Shown here one piece after another: positions 10,282 to 21,799 of a DNA stretch of 64,000 nt (position 1 is its first letter; each line of letters opens with the position of its first letter). A program made the translations under genes and the position numbers. This stretch comes from Tetragonia tetragonoides (taxonomy: Eukaryota > Streptophyta > Magnoliopsida > Caryophyllales > Aizoaceae). Under the pieces are notes generated by a model that worked only from the letters and a program-made list of their open reading frames with translations, had not been told where the DNA came from and did not search any database. The stretch covers positions 1,118,501 to 1,182,500 of the forward strand of contig CM076150.1 of the NCBI GenBank assembly GCA_038025085.1. The letters are read 5' to 3'.

Positions 10282-12303
10282 TCAACGAACTCTAGCATAA
10301 GCAAAAGAAACAACAGCAGCCAAAATTGCAGTGGCAGAAGAAACCATAGTCCAAAAGGTCTTCTTCTTCTTAGCATCCATTACAGACCATTGTAATGACT
10401 CCATCTCCTGCTGCATCTCTCCCACCTTCTCTTCCCTGCTCCTAAACGCGGCCCTAATCGCTTCAAGCTCCGCCAAATACGGCTCAATATCACCACCGAT
10501 AGCCCTGTCATTCAATGTGACCCCATTATCTTCACCCTTCTTCCCATTTCCCATTGATAGCTCCATAACAATGTTCTTCAACATTGCTAAAGCTGACTCA
10601 AAAACATCGGTTCTTGACCTCATTGAGACCTCAAGATCATTGATTTTCTTCTGGGCATCGACAATTTTCTTCTCAGTCAAACCCTTCTCTTCCACCAGTT
10701 TGTTATGCTTATTCTCAATCTCCTTCTTTTCCCCTACAAGAGTGTCACCTGCAGCCCTTAGTTCCTCAATCACCTTCGCAGTCTCCTCCATTTTCTTGGA
10801 GATTTCCGACACCTTAACCTGTAACTTCATCCCATTCTTTTTCTCCTCTTCTAGTGCCCTCTTAGCATCATCCCTCTCAACAGTAACTCGCTCTAACACA
10901 CTCTTGTGATCATCAATTTCCGAGGCTAATTTCGTATTCTTCTCAACATGATCACTATGTGATTCTTGCAATGAAGAAAGCTTACCCTTCAGCTCATTCA
11001 CCTCGCTCTGCAATTCGACAATCTCACTCTCTTGCTTCGATTTCACCTCCTCCAACCAACTCTTCTCCTCAACAATTTCTTCCTTCACTCGCTTCAAAAC
11101 CTCCAATTCGCTCTCAAACTCATCCAATTTCTTTACATTACTCGCATTCTCTCCCATCAACCTCTCAATCTCCTTCTCTTTTTCTTTCTTCTCGTTCAAT
11201 AACCCCTCCAAATCCCCACTCAAATCCTCCACTTTCTTCACTGTTTCACCATTCACCTTCTCCAATTCAAGAAACTTAACTCGCCATTTCTCCTCATCCT
11301 CTCTAAGACTCAAAACTATAGCATTCAACTGCATCATTTCCTTCTCAAACTCACTAATCCTCATATTCTGCTCATTTCTCTCCCTCTCCAACTCCGCTTT
11401 TGCTCTCACGATCACCTCCTTCTCTCCCTTCAAATTCTCAATCTCTCCCTTCAACTCTTCACAGTTCTTTTCAATCAAACCCATCTCAACCCTCATTGAT
11501 TCGACCTCGCTATCTCTCTCCTCTAAATCCTTTGTTGCAACTTGATACTTCGATTTCAGCTCATCCAATTCACCCACAATACTCTTCTCCCTAGCTTCAA
11601 TCTCAGAAATTTTCTTCTTTAGGTTATTACCCTCATCAACTCTAATTTCCAAATCCCTTTTCAAACCCTCATTCTCATTAATAACCTGTTTCAAACCCTC
11701 TTTCTCTCTCTTAATCTCACTTCTCAACTCAATCTCAACTTTCTTCATTGACCCAATTTCCAAGTCCCCATCAAACTTAGCTTTCTCAATCTCCTCTCTC
11801 TCATTAACCACATCATTCATTTCTCTCTCCATTTTCTCCAACATTTTCTCAATCTTTTCTTTCTCTCCCCTTAAACCCTCATTCTCTCTCTCCAGCTCCT
11901 CTTTCTCTCTCCTCACTGACTCCAACTCGCTCAAAGCCTGTGACTCAGCAAAAGCTGAAACAACCCCATTTTGAACCTCGGCTTCTAACTCGCTGTTCTC
12001 CATTTCAGCCAACTGAGCTTTCAGCAACTCAACCTGTGACTCGGACCGATTCAACTCAGTCTCTAGCGATTTCTTAGTTTCCAAAAGGGCACTCACTTCT
12101 TGACGTTTTTCAACGGTTTCCCTTAAGAGAACTTTGTTTAACGATTGCAAATTTGATAGCTTTTCAGCTGGGTCTTCAATGGCGGTAGTGGGTTGAGGAT
12201 TTGGGTCCATTTTTTTGGGATTTTGTTGTGGTTTGTGATTTTCTTGCTGTTGTTGTTTTTGGTCGGTTGATTTCTCTTGGTGGGTCGGTTTCTTTTTGGC
12301 CAT
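10282..12303 (-). CDS. Tail-anchored long coiled-coil protein (PMD-like)
   Basis: A single exon of 673 codons. Residues 1-40 are basic and Gln/Pro-rich (MAKKKPTHQEKS start, QQQQ run). From about 45 to 635 the protein is almost unbroken Glu/Lys/Leu heptad-like sequence, a long coiled coil. The last 25 residues hold one hydrophobic segment (about FWTMVSSATAILAAVVSFAY) followed by a short basic end (ARVR). That is the layout of tail-anchored proteins, inserted after translation with the coiled coil facing the cytosol. Arabidopsis PEROXISOMAL AND MITOCHONDRIAL DIVISION FACTOR 1/2 share this layout, but they are about half as long, so the link is by architecture rather than proven orthology. Other tail-anchored coiled-coil proteins of the ER or nuclear envelope remain possible. 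A second Met at residue 32 (KKMDPNP) could be an alternative start. Confidence 0.88.
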   Translation of the reverse strand: MAKKKPTHQEKSTDQKQQQQENHKPQQNPKKMDPNPQPTTAIEDPAEKLSNLQSLNKVLLRETVEKRQEVSALLETKKSLETELNRSESQVELLKAQLAEMENSELEAEVQNGVVSAFAESQALSELESVRREKEELERENEGLRGEKEKIEKMLEKMEREMNDVVNEREEIEKAKFDGDLEIGSMKKVEIELRSEIKREKEGLKQVINENEGLKRDLEIRVDEGNNLKKKISEIEAREKSIVGELDELKSKYQVATKDLEERDSEVESMRVEMGLIEKNCEELKGEIENLKGEKEVIVRAKAELERERNEQNMRISEFEKEMMQLNAIVLSLREDEEKWRVKFLELEKVNGETVKKVEDLSGDLEGLLNEKKEKEKEIERLMGENASNVKKLDEFESELEVLKRVKEEIVEEKSWLEEVKSKQESEIVELQSEVNELKGKLSSLQESHSDHVEKNTKLASEIDDHKSVLERVTVERDDAKRALEEEKKNGMKLQVKVSEISKKMEETAKVIEELRAAGDTLVGEKKEIENKHNKLVEEKGLTEKKIVDAQKKINDLEVSMRSRTDVFESALAMLKNIVMELSMGNGKKGEDNGVTLNDRAIGGDIEPYLAELEAIRAAFRSREEKVGEMQQEMESLQWSVMDAKKKKTFWTMVSSATAILAAVVSFAYARVR

Positions 12304-12525
12304 TTTTAAGTGGGTATGATTCTGTTTTGTTGTTTCTATGTGGGATTATTGATGGGTGAGAAAAATGCAAAAATGGGGGATTGGAAATGTGAGGTTTTGT
12401 GGGGTTCTAGGGTTTTGTAATTTGTATGGCGGAAAATGTGAGATATTTTGGTTGAATATGGGAAGTAATTTTTCATAGGAAGTATAAATTCATAGGAAAT
12501 AGAAATTTATGGGAATTGCTTTTTT

Positions 12526-12670
12526 TTGTTTGGTTGAATAAAGGAATTGTAAATTCATGGGAAGTGATGTGGGAAGTCACTTATCTAGGGAAAGCTAGGT
12601 AAGCAACTTTATGTGGGAAATTACTTCCTGCAGGAAGTAAGTTCCTATATTTCTTTTGTCAACCAAACAA
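12526..12670. mobile_element. Short element with 11-bp inverted ends (MITE-like)
   Basis: TTGTTTGGTTG at 12526-12536 is the exact reverse complement of CAACCAAACAA at 12660-12670. The interior is rich in GGGAAGTnACTT words that also occur just outside, so the real element may be larger. It lies about 220 bp upstream of the coiled-coil gene's start codon. No target duplication was seen. Confidence 0.35.
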
Positions 12671-13001
12671 CAAGAAAATTCACATTTTTCAGGAATTAAT
12701 ATTTTCCATGTTTTTTAGTTGTCAATCAAACGACCACTCAGAAAGAAGAGATAAGAAATTGAAGGAACTTTTAAAAAGAGAAAGAAAGAGGAGAGAGAAA
12801 AGGGTGTAAGAATTTTTCTGATTAGGGTTTTTCTGGAGGGACAGATGGAAGGGTTGGATTTCAAATTCAAACTTGTTTGCATATTTCGGGGAGGAATTTA
12901 ATAATAATTTTTTGAGTTTTAAAACTAGAAAGACGGGCTTGGTTTGTGCCACATGTGTTTGCACGTGATGGCTATTCATTTGCTGGAAAATGGGGCATGG
13001 T

Positions 13002-13495
13002 TATGGGGGTAAACGAGCCGAGTTGAGCCCGAGCCAGGCCTGGCTCGGGCTCGGCTCGGGTTGTTTTGGCTCGGCTCGAAGCTCGCTGAGTCGGAAAAAT
13101 CAAAGCTCGGGCTCGGCTCGATTTAGGCTCGTGGCTCGACTCGGCTCAAATTCAAACTCATCGTTACAAACGTAAGAAAAAATTGATCTAAAATAATTTC
13201 AATAGAATTTGACTATAATGATCCCTTACACGTTCTCATATGAAGAAAAAAAATCCTTAAAAAATAAGAAATCTCTAAAAATATTTAATGGTTTTATTCA
13301 AATAGAAAGGAAACTTAATTAAATCGAGTCAACCGAACCGATCGAGCCGAGCCATAGTAGGCTCGGGCTTGGCTCGGAAAGCATTTGAGCAGGCTCGGGC
13401 TTGGCTCGAGCTCGGTTTGATCCAAGCTCGAACCGAGCTTTGACCGAGCCGAGCCCGAGGGCTCATCGAGTCGGCTCGACTCAGTTACACCCCTA
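13002..13495. mobile_element. hAT-like MITE, 494 bp, exact 8-bp target duplication
   Basis: GGCATGGT occurs exactly at 12994-13001 and 13496-13503. The ends TATGGGGGTAAACGAGCC and (reversed) TAGGGGTGTAACTGAGTC are imperfect inverted repeats. Both subterminal zones are packed with GGCTCGG/CCGAGCC words, about 150 bp on each side of an AT-rich core. No open frame codes for a transposase. Confidence 0.85.
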
Positions 13496-13680
13496 GGCAT
13501 GGTCTTAAATTCTTAAAAATGGACTTTTAATGGTATTCTTTTCTTTATGAGTTTATGTCAAAAAAAAGTTATTGATCCTTTTCAAAAATGCGGAAAAAGA
13601 GTGATTTATTGCTTTAGCATTAACTGTATGACTTTTTTTTTTGAACAGGATAACATCTCTATTCTCTACTCAAATAAAAT

Positions 13681-13800
13681 CGTGTTTATGCATGCACCAA
13701 AAGAAAAAAAAAAGAAGAATAAGTGTTTATGCATGCACCAAAAGAAAAAAGGAGAATAAGTGTTTATGCTTATGCATGCTCTAAAAGTAATTAAACAAGT
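13681..13800. repeat. Tandem repeat with TGTTTATGCATGC core x3
   Basis: The word GTGTTTATGCATGCACCAAA is followed by an A/G-rich stretch twice, then a third, altered copy (GTGTTTATGCTTATGCATGC). A fourth partial word CGTGTTTATG ends the array. The period is about 45-50 bp. Confidence 0.8.
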
Positions 13801-14044
13801 CGTGTTTATGTAAGGTTTGGAATAGGTGGCTACTAGGCCTTCATTGATTCAACAAAATTATAAAGTTGCATGTAACAACAACCTAGCATCGGGAAATTAT
13901 TTCATGAACGATTAACGGATCGAATATGTAGAGAAGGAGACCGGTGCAAAAAATGCTAAAGAAAAAATTATTTTCTCTACATACATGATGATTCGAACCT
14001 TCGCTCAAAGTATTGTGGAAGCGGGGGCATTAACCGCTTATGCT

Positions 14045-14794
14045 TAGGCCTGGCAATGGATCGGGTTCGGGTCGGGTGGAGCATCACCCGCATCCACCCA
14101 TTTAATTTTTCAGCTCCACCCGTCCACCCATCACCCATGAAATACTCCACCCGCATCCAATCCATCCATCATCCACGGGTGAATGGATAGATCGGGTGAT
14201 TAACGGGTGAAACTAAGAGCAAATTCATTTTGAACTTAGCTTATTATACTGAAGTTTGCTGCAACACTTTTTTTTTAATATCTTCATCATCCATCAACTG
14301 CAATGGAAAAGAAATTAAAGAAATACTATTGCTGTTACTCACTTTAAAAGCAAATTTACAAAACTTACCAGGTGGTTACTCTACTGAGTGCTATCATTCC
14401 AATACTATTACCTCTTGACATATTCATTAACTAAGAAAGCACTAGCAACTCAACATAAGAAAGTATCTAAGCCTCTGGCAGCCTAAGAAAGGAGACAGTC
14501 AGACAGATGAGCTAGAAGGACGGGCTAGGAGGGAAGGAGGGGGAAAAACAATGAAAGTTTTTATTTTCTTAGGAGTAAATTTTATTTTTTATATGTATTA
14601 AATATAGTAAACGGGGGTGACGGGTGGATTTATGGGTCGGATTTGCGGGTGATAAATCATCACCCGAATCCCACCCGACCTACCACCCGATCCACCCGTC
14701 ACCCACTAATTCACCCATTTAATCGGGTTTTTACCCATTTATATGGATCGGGTGGAGCGGCTATCCATGGATGCGGGTGACATTGCCGGACCTC
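14045..14794. mobile_element. hAT-like MITE, 750 bp, 7/8 target duplication
   Basis: CTTATGCT (14037-14044) and CTTGTGCT (14795-14802) differ at one base. The ends are TAGGCCTGGCAATG and, in reverse, GAGGTCCGGCAATG. The interior is GGGTGGATCGGGTG-type repeats near both ends around an AT-rich middle. It appears to have inserted into a tRNA-like SINE fragment: a box-B-like TTCGAACC (reverse strand) lies just left at about 13992. Confidence 0.75.
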
Positions 14795-14802
14795 CTTGTG
14801 CT

Positions 14803-17800
14803 CCAACATCATCACAAAGTACTAATGTGTCATCAAAAAAAAAAAAAAAAAGTACTCCTAATGTTTAGCTGAATCTAATGATGCTTGTCGATTGAGTAGC
14901 CCATGACAATGATTATTGTGTAGTGGGCTAGTGGCTGTCTGGCTGATGAATATAGCTAGGTACTTTTCACTTTTGGCTGGGTTGGATATAAGTTGGGCTG
15001 ATGTTGACTATGCAGACCCATAAACAAGCTTGGATTGGGCTAAAGGGCCTGTTGGACTGGGCCTATAAATAATACTCCACTTGTTAGCCCTTTTCAGGGT
15101 TGCCCAGGCTGGGCTGAACACTGTCCAAGCTATCAGCAATTCAGCATAGTAGGATTAGTCTGGCTTTGTTAGTCTTTGTAGTTTACATTTGTTTAGTTGG
15201 GCCTGATAGGCAGTTAGGCACGGTGCAAAGTACAGTACAAACTATCAACCCAAAACTGGATAATGTACACAGTAGTTGGGCCTATTAAGCCTTTTTGAGT
15301 CTCATTTACGGCCTACGGTCGAGACAAGCGCGGTCGGAATCGCTGCTGGTCGGAATCGCTACCGTAAGCTCAAATCGACCAATGTCATAGGTGGATTTTT
15401 GGTGTAGTGCTACTCCGTATTTCTCACTGCTTCATCAGGATGTAAATATTAACTAGGGATGTACTCGTAAATGGTTCATATGCATCAACTGGTGATATGT
15501 TTGAAACTTTTCTTGGTTCATGCATTTTATGTTTTTAGGTTGACTGTATAGGTCTATTTGTTGATCATTTGATGTTTAGCATAACAGCTTTCAGCTATTA
15601 AAAAGTTGGACACAAAGTCTATACTCTCTCCGTTCCATAAACAAAATGGGTTAAACATGCTGAAAACAAACGAGTACATAGTCCACACATTACTTTGAGA
15701 ATTTTAAATCATCCAACAAACACAGCATCCCAATTTCCCACTTCCCCATAGCCCTGAATCCGTCAAGATTCTTGATGTTAAAAAGGGGAATCTAAATCTA
15801 TCTCGGTTTCCTGAAGTTGAGTTCATTGCTCTTGGTCCACTTTGTACACTTTAGTAGTATTTTTCTTCAGTAAGCTACTAGTTGGCTGAGCCTGTCTACA
15901 AGACTTATCTTATTTACTTGTCTGGTCCTGGTGTGTGTGGTTTACAGACTATTACATAAAATCGTGATTTATTCGGTGCACACTCAAAGAGTAGTGGCTG
16001 ATAGTTGCTCGTATCAAAAAAAAAAAAACTAAAAGGAAACTAATAATAAGAGAGCACACATTTATAATAGTAGTTCACTAAAATTAACCAATTGTATGCG
16101 CTAATTTCTAAAAAAAAAAAAATATGTGCTCAAAATAAATGGAACATTATAAATTATGCAAATACATACATCTCTCATATGTGGACCTCAAAAATAGAGG
16201 AGAACAAATTGCTATACTGTTATACTACAACTCTGTGGCCTACCGGGCCTCACTTGAAGATAAACAAGCAGACCAGAGGAACATCGCCCCACTTTTAACT
16301 TGCTACTAATAAACAATATGATCCTTATTAAGCCTAATTGCTCACATTCAATGTACTCAAAACCACCCTTTGCTTGATTGCAACAGATGCTTAAGCCTTC
16401 AGCATCGTCCATTCATGAATATGAATCAACTAATACGGTTTACTACTTGGTAAATACCTAATCGCTGCATTGAGTATTCTCTTCCACTTACTCGATCATC
16501 CATAATTGGTTCAACTCAATTCACTTCAATTCAACTCAGTGGAAATAAACACGCCGGCCCATTGTATTTGAAATCAACCAAGTTCAAATGACTAGGTGAT
16601 TAGTTGATCACTAGAATATATATAGTGGAGTATATATTTTGGACAATTTTTGTTATTTACATCATTGAAGTTTAGTTTTTAAGTGGATATCAACTAACTT
16701 AACTGATAAAAAAACCTCTTAATTCGAGACTTATTTACAATAAAATTATGTTGGTACTTCGCACTTCAAAAAACAAAGTCAATTCTAAATCCAAAGTTGA
16801 CTTTGTATGATTTCAATGTAGCAAAACCAATTAGAAGAACCGAAATAAAATCCAGGATGAGATTTGCAAAAATTCTACCAAAGGAGTGAAGGACTTGGTC
16901 GGGTCAAATTCATACTATAAAATGGTTATGTAAAGAGAAAAAAACTGAAGAAGACGAGCATGCAATCAAACATGACATGATTGATTGATTGACTTACAAG
17001 TAGGGTCATGACTCACGCCAAAAACTGATCCAAAAGGTGCTTAATTGCAACTCTTAAACACTAATTGTCCCCTAAAACCTTAATTTATTTATTATTCAGT
17101 GTATGTCCTTTGTTAAACTGTTAAGTAATTAGGTACCTAATTACGGAAGTGGATGTCATGTAATTTCACCCTAATTATTATTATTAATAATAACCATTGA
17201 CTGATTAAATGATACTTTGGCATTTGGTGAATATACCTGTTTCTCAAGCTAATTCTTGATTATCTATATGCATTTTGATAAATAAATTTTTTTAAAATGT
17301 TTACACCAAGAATAAATAATATACCCAAATGAGTGGTAGAGATAATTGTAAAAGGTATTAGAAGATCAAAAGCCAAACTATAGTCTTGTCTTTTTGAGTG
17401 CTAAACTATAGACTTGGTTACTTGAAGTCTAAGTAATTTTTTTTTTATAGATCAATTGCCCTTTGATCATAATCAACTAATTATCAACAATTATGTTAGT
17501 TGTTATGAGCCAGTCTTGTATGAGACCACATGTAAAAGTTATTTATTATAAGCAGTGACCATTGTTTCACTAAAAAGTGACCATCGTCGTCTTATCAAAA
17601 GTTACAATAAAACCGTCTCAAACAACTTTTTGTGAGTTATTATCGATCATAAACTTGTATATGAGCACAATGAATTAAGGAAGAAAAGGAAGAAACATTA
17701 TAGATTGGATATATGATAGAAATAAAGGAGATTTTATTCACATTTTCACCATTAACTCATAAGTTTTACAGCTAGAAAAAAGCTCTGAAAGCACTTTTCA

Positions 17801-17998
17801 CTTCATTAAATACAGATACATACACATTCAAGGGAAAATACAATTCTTCATCTTTTTTCCCTTTTCTTTTGATTTTTCTTTTTTGTCCCTTCTTGGTGGG
17901 GTGGGGGGTGTTTGAGGGGACAAAGGAAGAAAAAACTTTTATCTAACAGCCAAACCTCCCATTGTACATTGATGTCCCTTTGCCTGAGAATTTGTAGT
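14803..17998. other. Intergenic, 3.2 kb, no gene recognised
   Basis: Poly-A runs occur at about 14836, 16019 and 16110. A single Stowaway-type end (ACTCTCTCCGTTCCATAAAC, about 15624-15645) has no clear partner. A GGTCGGAATCGCT word is repeated twice at about 15332-15360. A short degenerate element around 17500-17640 has TATGAGACC and GTCTCAAAC near its ends, a possible MITE. Nothing coding is supported. Confidence 0.5.
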
Positions 17999-19791
17999 TT
18001 AATAACTAGTGACTACATTAGGAATTGATCCACCAGCTGCCATAATCTGTTGCTCCAGCTACAATATAGGAGTATTAAATAGAATTAATTTTCTGACAAA
18101 AAAAAAAGTAGAATTAATTAAATAAAATATGAGTACTTAACAACACACTAGCTAACAAAATCTCCAATCAAATTAAATTAAAGGGCAAATTGGTGAAAAT
18201 TCCCAAGAAGTTTGGAGTTTTTGCTTAGAACACCCAAACATTTTCAATTTTGGCAAGTACCCCCAAACAAAATGAAAAAGCCTTGTAAGTCCCCCCAACC
18301 AGCCATTTTAAAACATTTTGGCCCCATTTTGCCCTCACGTGCTTTGCACGTGATCATTAATTGCTGACTCCAATTAATGATCACGTGCAAAGCACGTGAG
18401 GGCAAAATGGGGCAATTTTTTTTTTAAAGTGGGAATTACAAGGCTTTTCCATTTTATTTGAGGGTACTTGCCAAAGTTGAAAATGTTTGGGTGTTCTAAG
18501 CAAAAACTCCAAACTTCTTGGGATTTTCACCAATTTGCCCTAAATTAAATTACACCATTAAGTTATAGTACTCACCTTAAACAGGGTTTCCAGCTTGCTC
18601 TTGACAATGAAGTACTCATTCCTTACTTGTTGCAGACATTTAAAGCACCTATGGAAATAAACACAATCCAATTTTCATCAAATAAACTCATCCAAAGTTT
18701 TCCTCTTTTCTTAATTGTATAAATTAGGAGGTAATTAAGTAACAATAATACCCTTGAATGTTCTTCTCATCACAACAATTCCTGAAAGCAATGCATGCAT
18801 TTTGCACCCTTTGTGCTCCAATACTGTATCATAATTAGTTGGCAGAAAACAGTTTTTTAGGAGTATTAAACATAACAGAGAAGCAAATGCCAAAAATAAC
18901 ATCAAACTTGAAAAAAAAAACATAGACAAAGAGAAAAAAGAAAAAGAAAAAACCCAATGATCTTATTGAGACTATTAGACTATATCATCATCATCTAAAA
19001 GGAAAACACAAGAAAGAAAAAAGTTCACTATAATGGTGATCATTGCTAAAGAAAAACTCAAAAAATTATTTAAATTTTATTTGGGAAGAAAAAAAGAAAT
19101 TTTGATGTAAGAAATTAAGATGGGAGAAAGATGAATTTGAAGTAAATAACCTGGAACTACTGCCCTTCAATTGGTGGACATTTGAGTCAAGCTTTTTGAA
19201 GTCCACATTCTCTTGCTCTCTGTATGATCATTTAACAATTTTTTTTGGTTAGACCACAGGTTCACCCAACGCCCTTTGGGCAAGACTAATTCTGCTCGCA
19301 TCGGGTCGGCCCATGAAGGGGTGATGTGCTCCCACACTAAGTAGTTTTTCCATCCACAAGATTCGAACCCTCGACCTTGCTTAAGGGATGAGAGTGCCGA
19401 ACCACTCACACCAACCACTTATTGGTTGATCATTTAACAAATTAATTAATATTAACATGACTAATTAAAGTCTAAAGAGAGAACAAGAAGAAGAAGAGAG
19501 AGAGAGAAGACTAACAATGTTGTAGCCAATTCATGAAGAAGTCTTTCAGAATCCTCAAAGAAAAGAGACACCACTTCAACTACAAAATCTGGGTTACTCT
19601 CATCTTGCAGTGATTGTAGCTGAATAAATTGATCATTTAAAATCCCCTGAAATTTACCATTTTTCAGTATTTTTCACACAAATTAAACCCATAATTAATA
19701 AGCACATGAGAATGAAAGAGAATTAAATTACCTCATGGAACAAGCAAGTAGTGTAGTCATTTAACTGTCTTTGCAACTGAGCAATATCCAT
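17999..19791 (-). CDS. AHP: Histidine-containing phosphotransfer protein (AHP type)
   Basis: Six short exons join in phase: 19732-19791, 19516-19646, 19151-19219, 18752-18823, 18576-18648 and 17999-18058, giving 465 nt and 154 aa, the usual AHP size and exon count. All introns are GT-AG. AHPs carry phosphate from cytokinin receptor kinases at the membrane to response regulators in the nucleus. The Hpt motif HQLKGSSSS is intact with the accepting His at residue 79, so this is not a pseudo-HPT (those have Asn there). Other family signatures are the start [13 protein letters not shown], the helix [18 protein letters not shown] and the C-terminal [14 protein letters not shown]. Introns 2 and 5 contain a SINE and a foldback MITE, listed separately. 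Only spliced transcripts would confirm the shortest exons. Confidence 0.95.
18181..18541. mobile_element. Near-palindromic foldback MITE (Mutator-like) in AHP intron 5
   Basis: The 361-bp element is almost wholly an inverted repeat: the left arm AAGGGCAAATTGGTGAAAAT is mirrored by ATTTTCACCAATTTGCCCT, and the arms meet at a loop of about nine bases (GCTGACTCC, about 18352-18360). AAATTAAATTA is repeated at 18170-18180 and 18542-18552, an 11-bp duplication. Long terminal inverted repeats with 9-11 bp duplications are typical of Mutator-like MITEs. No coding. Transcription through the AHP intron would give a hairpin of about 170 bp per arm. Confidence 0.85.
19239..19426 (-). mobile_element. tRNA-derived SINE in AHP intron 2
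   Basis: On the minus strand the insert has a box-A-like GGTGTGAGTGG near its start, a box B GGGTTCGAATC, about 110 bp of body, and a short A tail (T run on the plus strand at 19239-19246). TGATCATTTAACAA is repeated exactly at 19225-19238 and 19427-19440, a 14-bp target duplication. It has the same orientation as the AHP gene. It is about 188 bp, a normal SINE length. Confidence 0.85.
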
Positions 19792-19952
19792 CTGCTAAAA
19801 AAACTCTGTTTCTCTCTCTCTTTGTGTCTCTTCCTTATAGAACAAAGAAAGGGGGTACTTAATCTCTCAAGATATAAAGAGGAGTGTATGTGTTATGAGG
19901 ATGAGAGTTTTAGAGGGCATCTAGAATTTGTTCATCATCATCATAACACTGT

Positions 19953-19968
19953 TTATATTTATATATAC
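19953..19968 (-). promoter_or_regulatory. Likely TATA box of the AHP gene
   Basis: On the minus strand, TATATATAAATATA lies about 165 bp upstream of the AHP start codon, a reasonable distance for a plant core promoter. The tract between holds GAGA/CTCT stretches suitable for a leader. Confidence 0.5.
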
Positions 19969-20143
19969 ATGTAAAGTCAGAGGAGAGATCTGGTAAAATT
20001 TAATAGGCTGCTCTGACTTTTTTTAAGCAGAAATCTAAAAGTTTTTTTTTTTTTACCAGTTAAATGACATTTATTTCATGTTTGTAAATTGTAATAGTTT
20101 GGTTATACTGTAAGGGTGCTCAAAATCAAATATTTAAATTTCA

Positions 20144-20144
20144 A

Positions 20145-20195
<51 letters not shown>
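20144..20195. repeat. (ATT)n microsatellite, about 17 units
   Basis: An uninterrupted ATT run about 180 bp upstream of the proposed AHP TATA box. Confidence 0.95.
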
Positions 20196-21348
20196 TATCT
20201 ATTATAATATAATAAATGACTAAATGTGAGAGTTTAACAAGTTTTAGTTTTCTTTAGTTTGTTACCTTCTAATTTTCTTCAATTTGTTCAAACAATCCAA
20301 CTAACTTCGGTTTTAGTATACAATTTCCAGTCTAAAAAAACACGTTTTTAAAGTCCCTTCATCGTGGTTTACTTCTATCACTTTGGTTTTAAACTTTCTC
20401 TTGTCCGGTTCGAAACAAAAACGAGATTCACGAGATCGATTGTTTTGATGCAAATGTACATGAATATATGCTAGTCTAGTTCATCCTTCTCTCTTAATTT
20501 CTTTGCCTTTCAATCCGCCATCCAGTCACCCCAACGTCCATTATACTTTATCATTTGTCTTCACACTCCCAAGAAGCTAATCTGTTTTGATAGGTAAGAT
20601 CGGATCTAAGCCTTTATTTTGTGTACCTCATTTGTCGATCACGATCATATATGTATGTGTTGTTATCTTGATCCTATACTACTTTCTCTACTTTTTGACA
20701 TTGTTTTGATGAGAAATTCCTACTTATAACATATCATAATCTTTATAATCTCTCGATGTAGAACTTATAGTGCTACCATCTTTTGTTTTCTTTGTAGAGA
20801 AGGTATTACATACTTGATCGAGTTATAAGTTACGATGAATTAAATTAGGTTTTCGCTATAGGGGTGGGAAGAAGCTTGAGACTTTCTTTTAGCTTCGCTA
20901 GTTGAGCTTGCAACCTCCTTCGCTAGACAAATTCCTTCTAAAAATAACTAAAAAGAATATCCACCACAATGTAATAACCTTCAAACTGATTTATCAACAG
21001 CAAAAAAAAGGGTCAAGAAATGTATAATAATAGTACAAGATCAAAGCCATATTGCTATTCTGAAAACACATCTGAATTTATAATAAAAGTACAAGATCAA
21101 AGTCATCTGAATTTATAGTAAAGCTTTACCTACCATACCAGTCTTTATTTGCACTGAATCTTATCTTGTTAGATTCTCGCATGGGTTATGGTTTCTTGTC
21201 AAATTGCTGCTGAATTTGTCAGAGAAGAGTGGTTGTTGTAGTTTGATTGGCTGAATACTTTGTGAAACTCAAACACTCAGACAAATCAAATGTACTCTAA
21301 TTCATCATATGTAGAATTTAGATACCCTACCACCTTTTCCTTTTGGCT

Positions 21349-21380
<32 letters not shown>
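21349..21380. repeat. (CTTT)n microsatellite, about 8 units
   Basis: An uninterrupted CTTT run of about 32 bp. Confidence 0.95.
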
Positions 21381-21799
21381 TTACCTTCATTATTAGCATT
21401 GTAAAGTTTACACTTCTCTTTTTTTTCTTGTTTTTTTTTTGAAACAAACAAGTCTTTGTTTTTATCTCTGCTTTGCTATTGGCCAGTATATGTTGCAGTG
21501 AAGATGCTCATATAGTGGACGTGTCAAATGTTTAGGGCATTGAAATTTTGGTGGTGTGGGGGCTTAGGAGAATCCTTATTGGGCTTCCTAGACCCTCCTT
21601 ACAAAGGTGATACATTCAATTCATTTTCTGAAAATGTTCAATTTTCTATAGTTTTTTGCTAGTCAAAAGAGGGTGGGTGCATGTGATTGGCAATCAAGCC
21701 ACCTTTCGCTAAATTATGTTCGGACTTTCGTGTTTAATAGCGAACAATTAGTGCAAGCACTGACCCTGTCAACGGGGCACCAACAAGGGGCTAGTAAAG

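Noticed and set aside
10331..10909. 192-codon plus-strand frame opposite the coiled-coil gene
   Set aside because: It is the antisense shadow of the Glu/Lys-rich exon (Ser/Phe/Leu-rich, no domain). The minus-strand gene explains it.
15624..15645. Stowaway element starting CTCTCCGTTCCATAAAC
   Set aside because: A single end only. No matching reversed end with TA flank seen downstream, so it is noted as a relic within the spacer.
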